This document shows, piece by piece, positions 55,352-62,749 of a stretch of DNA of 64,000 nucleotides (its first letter is position 1; every line of letters starts with the position of its first letter). Source of the stretch: Streptomyces rapamycinicus NRRL 5491 (lineage in GTDB: Bacteria; Actinomycetota; Actinomycetes; Streptomycetales; Streptomycetaceae); assembly GCF_024298965.1 (NCBI RefSeq), contig NZ_CP085193.1, forward strand, positions 6,634,001 to 6,698,000, read 5' to 3'. The translations under genes were made by a program, and so were the position numbers. Below the pieces are notes generated by a model. It made no database searches. It worked only from the letters and a program-made list of their open reading frames with translations, and was not told the DNA's origin.

Positions 55352-55369
55352 CTGTGACATGAGTCACAG
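55352..55369. promoter_or_regulatory. Crp/BldD-like palindrome upstream of cdgB
   Basis: CTGTGACATGAGTCACAG is a perfect 7-4-7 inverted repeat. It contains TGTGA-N6-TCACA, the classic Crp form, and the half-sites GTGAC/GTCAC are also close to BldD boxes (AGTGA..TCACC). It is 120 bases upstream of the diguanylate cyclase start. In S. coelicolor cdgB is a known BldD target, so either regulator is credible. The rest of this 348-bp divergent gap shows nothing else definite. Confidence 0.65.
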
Positions 55370-55488
55370 CAGGCAGTAATTGTTGACCCTGTGTACCGAG
55401 TGGGCAGCTCGCTGTGATTCAGTGGCCGTGGCAATCGGACGACAAGACGCCAGGAGTTTGCTGTCGAGGTCTCGGGGGAGTGCGATCG

Positions 55489-57180
55489 ATGGAGACCGAG
55501 TCGGAGCCGTACATCCGCCTTGCGACACTGCGGCAGCTGCACCAGGTGGTCGCCGATCTGAACACCGCCCGCAGCCTCGCCGACACGCTTCAGGCCGTCG
55601 CCGACGGTGTCATCGCCGGGCTCGGCTTCGAGCTGTCGGCCGTCAACCTCGTCCGCCCCGACGGTGACCTCGTCGTCGCCGCGGTCGGCGGCAGCGCCGG
55701 GGCCGAGGCGCTGATGGCCGGGCGGGTCGGCTCCCGCTGCTCCTGGGAGCGCCGGCTGTCCATGGGCGAGCGCTGGGGCGATCTGCGCTTCATCCCGTAC
55801 AGCGAGGGCTGGGTCCTCGACGACGACGACGTCCCGCAGTGGCACACCCCAGGGCCCGCGCCCCGCTTCCCCGACGAATGGCATCCGATGGACCGCCTGT
55901 TCGCCCCGCTCTACGCGGCGGGCGCCTCCGGCGGCGAGCTCATAGGCGTGCTGTCCGTCGACAAACCGCGCAACGGCCGCCACCCCGGCGCCTGGGGCCG
56001 CGAGGCCCTCCAGATGTACGCCTTCCACGCCGCCGTCGCGATCGGCAACGCCCGGCTGCGCGGCAACATGCAGCGCGCCCTGCTGCGCCTGGAGCGCGAG
56101 CAGCAGGCGCTGCGCGCCAGCGAGGAGTCCTTCCGGCAGGCGTTCGAATACGCGCCCAGCGGCATGGCCATCGCCGAGATGGGCGGCGATCAGCACGGCC
56201 GGCTGCTGCGAACCAACGACGCCCTGTGCCGGCTGCTGGGCCGCCCCGCCTCCGCGATGCGCCGCTTCTCCTTCTCCGACCTGGTCCACCCCGAGGACAT
56301 CGGCACCCTGCTGCGCACCTCCGCCGAGGGCGGCCGCGCCGAGCTGCGGCTGGCCCGCCGCGACGGTTCGTACGTCTGGGTCTCGTTGCGCAACTCGGTG
56401 GTGGCCGACGCCGCCGACGGCCCGCGCTTCCTGCTCACCCATGTCGAGGACATCGAGGAGCGCAAGCGCCATGAGCTGCAGCTCGCCCACCGCGCCAGCC
56501 ATGACTCCCTGACCGGCCTGCCCAACAGCGCCGAGCTGCGCGCCCGGCTCGCCGCCCGGCTGTGCGCCACCCCGCCCCGGCCGGGCGGAGGGTACGAGGA
56601 CGGGACCGCGTCGGACGGCGGTGTCCCGGGCGCCGGTGGGGTCTATGTGGACGCGGCGGGGCATCTGCACGGCTTCGACGAGTTCGAGTTCTTCGGCACC
56701 CCGCCGCCGGTCGAGACCGCCCCGTTCGACGGCCATGTGCACACCGTCCCGCCCAACGAGGACTCCGACATCGACGACGGCCACAAGGGGCTCGCGGTGC
56801 TCTTCTGCGACCTCGACGGCTTCAAGTCCATCAACGACCGGTTCGGGCACCACGCGGGCGACGCCGTGCTCATCGAGGTCGCCCGCCGGCTGACCAACGG
56901 AGTGCGGGAAGGGGACACCGTCGCCCGCCTCGGCGGTGACGAATTCGTCGTCCTCGCCGACGGCCTCGGCCAGGCCGACGCGGCTGACCTGGCGGTACGG
57001 CTGCGGAACGCGATCACTCCGCCCATCCGGGTGGACGGCAGGGCCGTCCGGGTCGGTGCCAGCTTCGGTATCGGCTGGGCAGGCTGCGGAATGTCGGCCG
57101 AAGAGGTGCTGCACTCCGCTGACCAGCGGATGTACATCGAGAAGCGGTCCCGCTCCAAGGAGCGCCGCCGGGCGGGATGA
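55489..57180 (+). CDS. cdgB: GAF-PAS-GGDEF diguanylate cyclase (CdgB-like)
   Basis: A 563-aa signalling enzyme making c-di-GMP. Order: GAF domain (about 20-175), a PAS/PAC pair (about 205-325, SGMAIAEMGG through DGSYVWVSLRN), then the GGDEF domain with LFCDLDGFKSINDRFGHHAGDAV and an intact GGDEF at 482-486. The inhibitory site REGD sits five residues before it, so feedback inhibition is expected. A variable linker of about 65 residues splits the GGDEF start. ATG 55489 follows GGGGGAG at good spacing. Domain order and neighbourhood match S. coelicolor CdgB (SCO4281), which affects development; a Crp/BldD-like palindrome lies upstream. Confidence 0.87.
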   Translation: METESEPYIRLATLRQLHQVVADLNTARSLADTLQAVADGVIAGLGFELSAVNLVRPDGDLVVAAVGGSAGAEALMAGRVGSRCSWERRLSMGERWGDLRFIPYSEGWVLDDDDVPQWHTPGPAPRFPDEWHPMDRLFAPLYAAGASGGELIGVLSVDKPRNGRHPGAWGREALQMYAFHAAVAIGNARLRGNMQRALLRLEREQQALRASEESFRQAFEYAPSGMAIAEMGGDQHGRLLRTNDALCRLLGRPASAMRRFSFSDLVHPEDIGTLLRTSAEGGRAELRLARRDGSYVWVSLRNSVVADAADGPRFLLTHVEDIEERKRHELQLAHRASHDSLTGLPNSAELRARLAARLCATPPRPGGGYEDGTASDGGVPGAGGVYVDAAGHLHGFDEFEFFGTPPPVETAPFDGHVHTVPPNEDSDIDDGHKGLAVLFCDLDGFKSINDRFGHHAGDAVLIEVARRLTNGVREGDTVARLGGDEFVVLADGLGQADAADLAVRLRNAITPPIRVDGRAVRVGASFGIGWAGCGMSAEEVLHSADQRMYIEKRSRSKERRRAG

Positions 57181-57366
57181 GGTAGGGAGGCGGTCGGTCG
57201 CGGTAGGCTGCGCCGATGCGGCCCTGCCGCCGACAGTGAACCGATCATGAATATTGGCCATCCGGACAGCACACGCCCTGTTGAGGCCCTCTCGACCCTG
57301 ATATGAGCTGTCGTGGCGCGTTCTGATCCCGCGCCGATGGCCATATGCATAGGGGAGTGACGAGGG

Positions 57367-58362
57367 ATGACGGCCGGCAACAACGGCTCGGGCACACCGG
57401 AGAACGACGATCCGTTCGCCTACCTGTATCGCTCGGAGGGCGATCAAGGGAACGAGGGCGGTCAGTCGGGCCAGCCGGGTGCCGCCCCCCGCACCGGCGG
57501 CTATGGCTACCCGGGCCCGGCCCAGCCAGGGGTTCCCCGCACCTCGTACAACCAGGTCCGCGCGGTGGGTGAGCGCAACTACGGCCAACAGATCCCGAAC
57601 CAGCAGCCGCAGCAGGGGTACGGCCAGCAGGGCGGCCACGGCCGGCAGAACGCCCACTACGCCGCCCCCGAGACCCTGCCCGGCGGCGCACCCCGCCAGC
57701 CCGGTGCGGACGCCCCGCGCGGCGGCCATGGCGGAGGCGGCCGTGGCCCCAACAACAAGGGGCTGCTCATCGGCGCCATCGCGGTGGTCGCGGTGGTCCT
57801 CGTGGGCATCGGCGTTGCCATGATCACCAACGGTGACGACAACAAGGACGACCAGGCCGACCCGACCGGCCAGCCCACGGCGGGCTCCAGCGTCCGGCCC
57901 CGCGAGCCCTCCGGGCCCGCCAAGGGCCCGGGCGACGAGAAGCTGCCCACCGAGGACGCCGCGAAGATGAAGCTGACCGGCGGCGCGGCCGCCGCGAGCG
58001 ACATCAAGGGCGCCAAGGCCGCGGGCGGCACCTACGTCGGCGGGCTCAACACCCCGGGCTCGTCCGCGACCTGGAACCTGGACGTGGCCAAGGCGAAGTC
58101 CTACCGGCTGTACGTCACCTACGGCGTGCCCGGCGAGGACCAGAGCATGTCGCTGACGATCAACGGCAAGAAGGAGACGCGGCCGCTCAACATGAAGAAC
58201 TTCTCGGGCGCGCCGAAGGGTGACTACGAGAAGGGCTGGACCGAGACCTGGTCGATCGTCCAGCTCACCAAGGGCACCAACACGATCACCTTGTCGTGTG
58301 ACCCCGGCGACAAGTGCGACGCCAACATCGATCAGATGTGGCTCGCCAAGGCCAAGGGCTAG
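57367..58362 (+). CDS. Single-span membrane protein with an extracellular carbohydrate-binding-like domain
   Basis: A 331-aa protein. The first 125 residues are Gly/Gln/Pro-rich and disordered, then one membrane helix (LLIGAIAVVAVVLVGIGVAM, about 133-153), a short Pro/Thr linker, and a C-terminal beta-rich domain of about 130 residues (TYVGGLNTPGSSATWNLDVAKAK). That domain looks like the CBM6/35 jelly-roll class that reads sugar polymers. ATG 57367 follows GGGGAG. It sits between cdgB and a sugar kinase as in S. coelicolor. Function unknown; a cell-wall or glycan sensor is possible. A 17-bp repeat begins at its stop. Confidence 0.7.
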   Translation: MTAGNNGSGTPENDDPFAYLYRSEGDQGNEGGQSGQPGAAPRTGGYGYPGPAQPGVPRTSYNQVRAVGERNYGQQIPNQQPQQGYGQQGGHGRQNAHYAAPETLPGGAPRQPGADAPRGGHGGGGRGPNNKGLLIGAIAVVAVVLVGIGVAMITNGDDNKDDQADPTGQPTAGSSVRPREPSGPAKGPGDEKLPTEDAAKMKLTGGAAAASDIKGAKAAGGTYVGGLNTPGSSATWNLDVAKAKSYRLYVTYGVPGEDQSMSLTINGKKETRPLNMKNFSGAPKGDYEKGWTETWSIVQLTKGTNTITLSCDPGDKCDANIDQMWLAKAKG

Positions 58363-58467
58363 CCTAGGGCTGGCCAGGGCTAAGGGCTGGCCAGGGGCAA
58401 GGGTTAGCCAGGGGCAAGGGTTAGCCAGGGGCAACGGTTAGCCAAGGCCAAGGGCTGGCCAGGGCCA
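58353..58467 (+). repeat. 17-bp tandem repeats starting at a gene's stop codon
   Basis: Units such as GGGGCAAGGGTTAGCCA (58394, 58411, 58428) and degenerate copies begin at the last codons of the preceding gene (GCCAAGGGCTAG). This is another case where a gene end seeds a repeat. Confidence 0.8.
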
Positions 58468-58569
58468 GGTGGTGTCCGGCGGATCGTGACGCCTGCGGCG
58501 GGCTGCTTTCCCCTACCCGCCCCTTCCCGCAACTGGGGCTCCGCCCCAGACCCCGGGGTCCGGGGCGGA

Positions 58570-58830
58570 GCCCCTGCCACGTGGAGCTTCGGCCGCGTGG
58601 AGCTTCGGCCGCGCGGAGCTCCGGCCATGCGGAGCCCCCGCCGCGCGGAGTTCCTGCCGCGTGGAGCTCCTGCCGCGTGGAACTCCGGCCATGCGGAGCC
58701 CCCGCCGCGTGGAGTTCCTGCCGCGTGGAACTCCGGCCATGCGGAGCCCCCGCCGCGTGGAGTTCCTGCCGCGTGGAACTCCGGCCATGCGGAGCCCCCG
58801 CCGCGTGGAGCCCCCGCCGCGCGAAGCCCC
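58570..58830. repeat. 48-bp tandem repeats, degenerate at the edges
   Basis: Units containing AACTCCGGCCATGCGGAGCC recur at 58681, 58729 and 58777 (48-bp period), with worn copies to the left. They fill most of a 617-bp gap between convergent genes. Several frames stay open through it on both strands, but none looks like a gene. Confidence 0.88.
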
Positions 58831-58833
58831 CGC

Positions 58834-58909
58834 CACGTGGCGGCGCCGCGTATCGATGCCGGAGGGAAGGGCGGGAGGGGGAGGTATCGATACGCGGCTC
58901 CGCCACGTG
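58834..58909. repeat. Long inverted repeat, 27-bp arms around a polypurine loop
   Basis: Arms 58834-58860 and 58883-58909 match at 25 of 27 positions. Each begins or ends with CACGTG and contains GTATCGAT; the 22-base spacer is almost all G and A. It may be a bidirectional terminator for the convergent genes at 58362 and 58980, or a small dispersed element. Confidence 0.8.
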
Positions 58910-58979
58910 AACGGATGTGCGGCTCTGCCGTGTGGCCCGCCGGACACCCCGTAGGGCCTGGGCGGCACTCGGCGGTTGC

Positions 58980-59942
58980 TCACGCCGCCGCCGGGTGCTC
59001 CGTCACCTCGACCCGCGCCAGCGCCTCGTCGTAGACCGCACGGTCGAACTCGCCCGCCACCGGGGCCCTTACGGCGGCCGCCGACAGGGCGACGGCGCGG
59101 GCCAGCCGGTCCGGCCACGGCACCTCCTCGACCAGCCCGGACAGCAGCCCCGCGACCGCCGCGTCCCCGGCGCCCGTCGGATTGCCCGTCAGCCGGCGCG
59201 GCGGGTTGGCGCGCCAGGCGCCATGGGCGGTGACCATGAGCATGCCGTCGGGGCCGAGCGAGGCGGCCACCGCGCGCGCCCCGCGCCGCCGGGCGTCGCG
59301 CGCGGCGCGCAGTGGGTCGGTGGAGCCGGTGAGCCCGGCGAGCTCGTCGGCGTTGGGCTTGACGAGATGGGGGCGGGCGGCGATGCCCCGGCGCAGCGGT
59401 TCGCCGCTGGTGTCCAGCAGCGTGGGCACGCCCGCTGCATGCGCCTCCCGGATGAGCTGGGCGTACGTCCCGACGGGGACCCCGGGCGGCAGGCTGCCGC
59501 ACAGCGCGACCGCCGACGCCTCGCGCAGCAGCCGACCGTAACCGTCCATGAAGGTGGACCACTCGGGGGTGGTGACGATCGGGCCCGGCTCGTTGAGCTG
59601 AGTGGTGTCGCCCGTGGCGGCGTCCACGACACCGATGGTGCGCCGGGTGGTACCGGCGATCGGGACCAGCGCGTCGGTGATCGTGCCGCGAGGTGCCTTG
59701 TGGCCGCCGCCGGGGGTGGCGATCCCGGCGAGCAGCTGCCGCAGCACCGCGCCGGTGACCCCGCCGACGAAGCCGGTGACGACGGTGTCATGGCCCAGCG
59801 CGGCCAGCACCCGGGCCACGTTGAGGCCCTTGCCGCCCGGCCGTTCGGTGACCTCGGTGACGCGGTGGGTGGTGTGCGGGCGCAGCTCCGGCACCCGGTA
59901 GGTGACGTCGAGGGCGGTGTTGAGCGTGACCGTGAGGATCAC
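58980..59942 (-). CDS. PfkB family sugar kinase (1-phosphofructokinase-like)
   Basis: A 320-aa kinase of the ribokinase/PfkB family. It opens VILTVTLNTALDVTY, as in 1-phosphofructokinase-type enzymes, and has PfkB signature 1 (GGKGLNVARVLAALGHD) and signature 2 (NPTGAGDAAVAGLL, holding the catalytic Asp). GTG 59942 with AGGGGA eight bases upstream is the start; the longer open frame runs into a GC-rich repeat. It lies 285 bp after nagA on the same strand and may share its operon, which would suggest a phosphosugar from aminosugar breakdown; the substrate is not certain. Confidence 0.85.
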   Translation of the reverse strand: MILTVTLNTALDVTYRVPELRPHTTHRVTEVTERPGGKGLNVARVLAALGHDTVVTGFVGGVTGAVLRQLLAGIATPGGGHKAPRGTITDALVPIAGTTRRTIGVVDAATGDTTQLNEPGPIVTTPEWSTFMDGYGRLLREASAVALCGSLPPGVPVGTYAQLIREAHAAGVPTLLDTSGEPLRRGIAARPHLVKPNADELAGLTGSTDPLRAARDARRRGARAVAASLGPDGMLMVTAHGAWRANPPRRLTGNPTGAGDAAVAGLLSGLVEEVPWPDRLARAVALSAAAVRAPVAGEFDRAVYDEALARVEVTEHPAAA

Positions 59943-60019
59943 CCTGGCATCCCCTCTCCCGTCCCCCCGCCGGACGGAGACTCCTGTGCTGAATGCGACT
60001 GTGTGCCGGGCGATGCCCG

Positions 60020-60125
60020 TGCCCCGGCCGTACCCGTGCCCGTGCCCGTGCCGTACCCGCGCCCGAGCCGTGCGTACCCGAGCCGTGCGTACCCGAGCCG
60101 GACGTGCCCGTTCCCGTGCCCGAGC
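60020..60125. repeat. Short GC-rich direct repeats between nagA and the PfkB kinase
   Basis: Runs of GTGCCC and a 15-bp unit GAGCCGTGCGTACCC twice (60065 and 60080) lie in the 285-bp gap. They read as an Arg-rich false N-terminal extension of the kinase. Confidence 0.85.
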
Positions 60126-60227
60126 GATCATGCCAAAACGAGTGGCTTCGGCCCAGACCTCCGCGTCGTTGCGGACAGCGTCGGACCGTGTCGACGCACC
60201 GTCACCCCCGCCTGAAATCAGGGCATT

Positions 60228-61526
60228 TCAGTCCAGTTCGGGACGGACAACCCAAGTGCCCCGGCGCATCACGCCCCGCAGCCGGAAGTCGTCGTCGAGC
60301 ACGACGAGATCGGCGTCCTTGCCGGGCTCGAGCGAACCCACCCGGTCGGCGATGCCCAGCACCCGGGCGGGGGTCGCGGACAGCGCCCTTACGGTCGCCT
60401 CGACGCCGAGCCCGTCGATCGTGACGGCTCGCCGGAAGGCCCGGTCCAGGGTGAGGGTGGAGCCCGCGATGGAACCGGCCGTCGGCCCGTCGCTGATCCG
60501 CGCGACACCGTCCTTGACCTCGACCTCCATGGGGCCGAGCGGATAGCGGCCGTCGCTCATGCCCGCCGCGCCCATCGCGTCGGTGATGAAGGCGACCCGG
60601 TCCGCGCCCGCCCGGTGGAAGGCCAGCCCCAGGACGGCGGGGTGCAGATGGGTGCCGTCGTTGATCAGCTCCACCGTGATCCGCTCGTCCTCCAGCAGCG
60701 CCGCCACCGGGCCGGGGGCGCGGTGCAGCAGCGACGGCATCGCGTTGAACAGGTGGGTCGCCACGGTCGCGCCCGCCTCGACGGCCTCCAGCGTCGCCTC
60801 GTACGTCGAGTCGGTGTGACCGACGGCCGCGAGGACCCCGCTCTCGGCCAGCAGCCGTACGGACTCCAGCCCGCCCGGCAGTTCGGGGGCGAGGGTCATC
60901 ATCCGCGCGGTGCCGCGCGCCGCGTCCACCAGCTTGCGCACATCCGCCGGATCGGGCGCGCGCAGCAGCGAGGGCTGGTGGGCGCCGCAGCGGTGGGGGG
61001 AGATGAACGGCCCCTCGAAGTGGATGCCCGCCAACTCGCCCTGCTCCACCAGCTCCGAGAGGGCGGCGGCCTGCCGGGCGAGGTCGTCCAGGTCGCCGGT
61101 GACGGTGGAGGCGAGCATCGTGGTGGTGCCGTGCCGCCGGTGCGTACCGATGGCGGTCAGGGCCTGCTCGGGGGTGCCCGCCGAGAACGAGGCACCGCCG
61201 CCGCCGTGCACATGCAGGTCCACGAAGCCGGGGACGATCCAGCCGCCCGCCAGGTCGAGCGCCCGCTCGCCGCCGCCGCCGGACGCGGAATCCACCGCGC
61301 GCCCGGCTCTCGGTCCCGCCGCGGCCCTGGCCGCCGGTCCCGCCGCGTGTCCGGTCGCCGGTCCTCCCGCCGGTCCCCCCGCGGCCCTGGCCGCCGGTCC
61401 CGCCGCGTTCCCGGCCGCCGGTCCCGCCGCCGTGATGCGCGTGCCCTCGACCGTCACCCGCCCGTTGTCGACCACGCCGTCCGGCAGGACCACCCGGGCG
61501 CCGGTGAGATGCGTTCGCTGGACCAT
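60228..61526 (-). CDS. nagA: N-acetylglucosamine-6-phosphate deacetylase
   Basis: A 432-aa amidohydrolase that removes acetate from GlcNAc-6-phosphate. Motifs: DLHVHGGGG (metal-binding HxH), HFEGPFISP, VGHTDSTYEAT, THLFNAMPSLLHRAPG and the catalytic ITDAMGAAGM. The start ATG 61526 shares one base with the nagK stop (TGATG), so it is coupled. It is about 50 residues longer than usual because of an Ala/Gly/Pro-rich in-frame insert (residues about 33-75) between the first strand and the metal site. Together with nagK it feeds GlcNAc into central metabolism, under DasR control judging from the sites upstream. Confidence 0.93.
   Translation of the reverse strand: MVQRTHLTGARVVLPDGVVDNGRVTVEGTRITAAGPAAGNAAGPAARAAGGPAGGPATGHAAGPAARAAAGPRAGRAVDSASGGGGERALDLAGGWIVPGFVDLHVHGGGGASFSAGTPEQALTAIGTHRRHGTTTMLASTVTGDLDDLARQAAALSELVEQGELAGIHFEGPFISPHRCGAHQPSLLRAPDPADVRKLVDAARGTARMMTLAPELPGGLESVRLLAESGVLAAVGHTDSTYEATLEAVEAGATVATHLFNAMPSLLHRAPGPVAALLEDERITVELINDGTHLHPAVLGLAFHRAGADRVAFITDAMGAAGMSDGRYPLGPMEVEVKDGVARISDGPTAGSIAGSTLTLDRAFRRAVTIDGLGVEATVRALSATPARVLGIADRVGSLEPGKDADLVVLDDDFRLRGVMRRGTWVVRPELD
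61311..61430 (-). repeat. Two 60-bp in-frame repeats inside nagA
   Basis: Units starting at 61311 and 61371 share most of their 60 bases and encode Ala/Gly/Pro/Arg-rich text. This adds about 40 residues to a core metabolic enzyme near its N-terminus. Confidence 0.85.
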
Positions 61527-62458
61527 CAGGCGGTTACCTCCGTGGAGAGTCGGTCCCAGGCGAGCAGACCCGCGCCCAGGCAGCCGGCGGTGTCCCCGAG
61601 GGCCGCCGGGACGATACGGGGGATCTGCTGGAAGGTGAGCCGCTCCTCGACCGCGGTGCGCAGCGGCGCGAACAGCGTCTCCCCGGCCTCGGCCAGCCCA
61701 CCGCCGACGATCAGCACACCGGGGTCCAGCAGGGTGAGGGCGGTGACCAGGCCGTCGGCGAGTGCGCCCACCATCTCGCCCCACACGGCCACGGCCCTGG
61801 GATCGCCGGACCGGACGGCCTTGGCGCAGTCGGCGGCGTCCGCGGCCGGGTCGCCGCTGGCGTCGGCCCAGGCGCGGCCCACCGCGGCCGCCGAGGCGAG
61901 CGTCTCCAGGCAGCCGGACTGACCGCAGCCGCAGGCGGCGCCGCCCGGCCGGACGACGATGTGGCCGATCTCGCCGGAGGAGCCGTGGGCTCCGGGGTCG
62001 ATGCGCCCGTCGACGCCGATGGCGCCCGCGATGCCGGTGCCGACGGAGACGAACAGGAAGCGCCGGGCGCCCTCGCCCGCTCCTATGCGCCCCTCGGCCA
62101 GCCCGCCCAGCCGGACGTCATGGCCGAGCGCGACCGGGATCCCGCCCAGCCGCTCGGTGAGCAGCGCCCGCAGCGGGACGTCGCTCCAGCCGAGGTTGGC
62201 GGCGAAGACGGCCACCCCGCGGTCCTCGTCCAGGACCCCGGGCACGCCGACCCCCGCGGCCAGCGGGGGCCCGCCGAACCGCCGCTCGCCGATCGTGCGC
62301 AGCTCGGCGGCGAAGTCGAGGATCGCGGCCACGACCGCCTCGGGCCCGCGCTCCCGCTCGGTGGGCCTCCTGGCCTCGTGGAGGAGTGTGGTGTCCGCCC
62401 CGACCAGGGCGGCCTTCATACCGGTGCCGCCCACATCCAGGGCGATGACGTGTTTCAC
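61526..62458 (-). CDS. nagK: ROK family N-acetylglucosamine kinase
   Basis: A 310-aa sugar kinase. It has the ROK ATP site DVGGTGMKAAL at the start, the substrate motif SSGEIGH, and the zinc loop CGCGQSGCLETL. The frame continues far upstream, but the GTG at 62458 gives the conserved N-terminus (KHVIALDVGGTG); its ribosome site is weak. It is first in nagK-nagA and divergent from a sugar-binding lipoprotein. A DasR-like site lies 31 bases upstream. In S. coelicolor the matching gene (SCO4285) phosphorylates GlcNAc. Confidence 0.9.
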   Translation of the reverse strand: MKHVIALDVGGTGMKAALVGADTTLLHEARRPTERERGPEAVVAAILDFAAELRTIGERRFGGPPLAAGVGVPGVLDEDRGVAVFAANLGWSDVPLRALLTERLGGIPVALGHDVRLGGLAEGRIGAGEGARRFLFVSVGTGIAGAIGVDGRIDPGAHGSSGEIGHIVVRPGGAACGCGQSGCLETLASAAAVGRAWADASGDPAADAADCAKAVRSGDPRAVAVWGEMVGALADGLVTALTLLDPGVLIVGGGLAEAGETLFAPLRTAVEERLTFQQIPRIVPAALGDTAGCLGAGLLAWDRLSTEVTA

Positions 62459-62487
62459 ATGGAACAGTCTCGCGCGATCCACCATGA

Positions 62488-62501
62488 GAGGTCTAGTCCA
62501 C
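62488..62501. promoter_or_regulatory. DasR-like operator (dre) upstream of nagK
   Basis: AGGTCTAGTCCA inside GAGGTCTAGTCCAC fits the palindromic dre core TGGTCTAGACCA with two changes. DasR represses aminosugar genes and releases on glucosamine-6-phosphate. The nagKA operon is an established target in S. coelicolor. Confidence 0.75.
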
Positions 62502-62654
62502 TCGCCGCTTCTCGTCGGGAGATCACGCCGTCGCCGGTAGCGGAGTTGGTGTGAACCAGCCCCTCCGTTTGTGACTGGGTGACACATCCCACTTACGCGT
62601 GTAGCGCCGCGCTCACCTGGGCATTTGAGCTCCGATACCGAAGCGATATGCCCA

Positions 62655-62666
62655 TGGTGTAGACCT
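62655..62666. promoter_or_regulatory. DasR-like operator (dre) upstream of the sugar-binding lipoprotein
   Basis: TGGTGTAGACCT matches the dre core TGGTCTAGACCA at 10 of 12 positions. It lies 84 bases before the lipoprotein start, so both divergent units would respond together. Confidence 0.7.
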
Positions 62667-62749
62667 TGTGGAGGTTTGCAAGGCAGACTCGCTCGACCTC
62701 GGGGGAGGACCCTTGAGGATGAAACAAGCCATAGGGTGGGAAAACAGCG

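Noticed and set aside
58486..59034. Overlapping repeat-derived frames in the 617-bp gap before the PfkB kinase
   Set aside because: Both strands stay open only because the 48-bp unit is a multiple of three and GC-rich; the peptides are simple repeats.
62451..62466. TGTTTCACATGGAACA as a parS (ParB) site
   Set aside because: It matches the Streptomyces parS core GTTTCACGTGAAAC at only 12 of 14 positions, overlaps the nagK start, and nothing else suggests a partition site.
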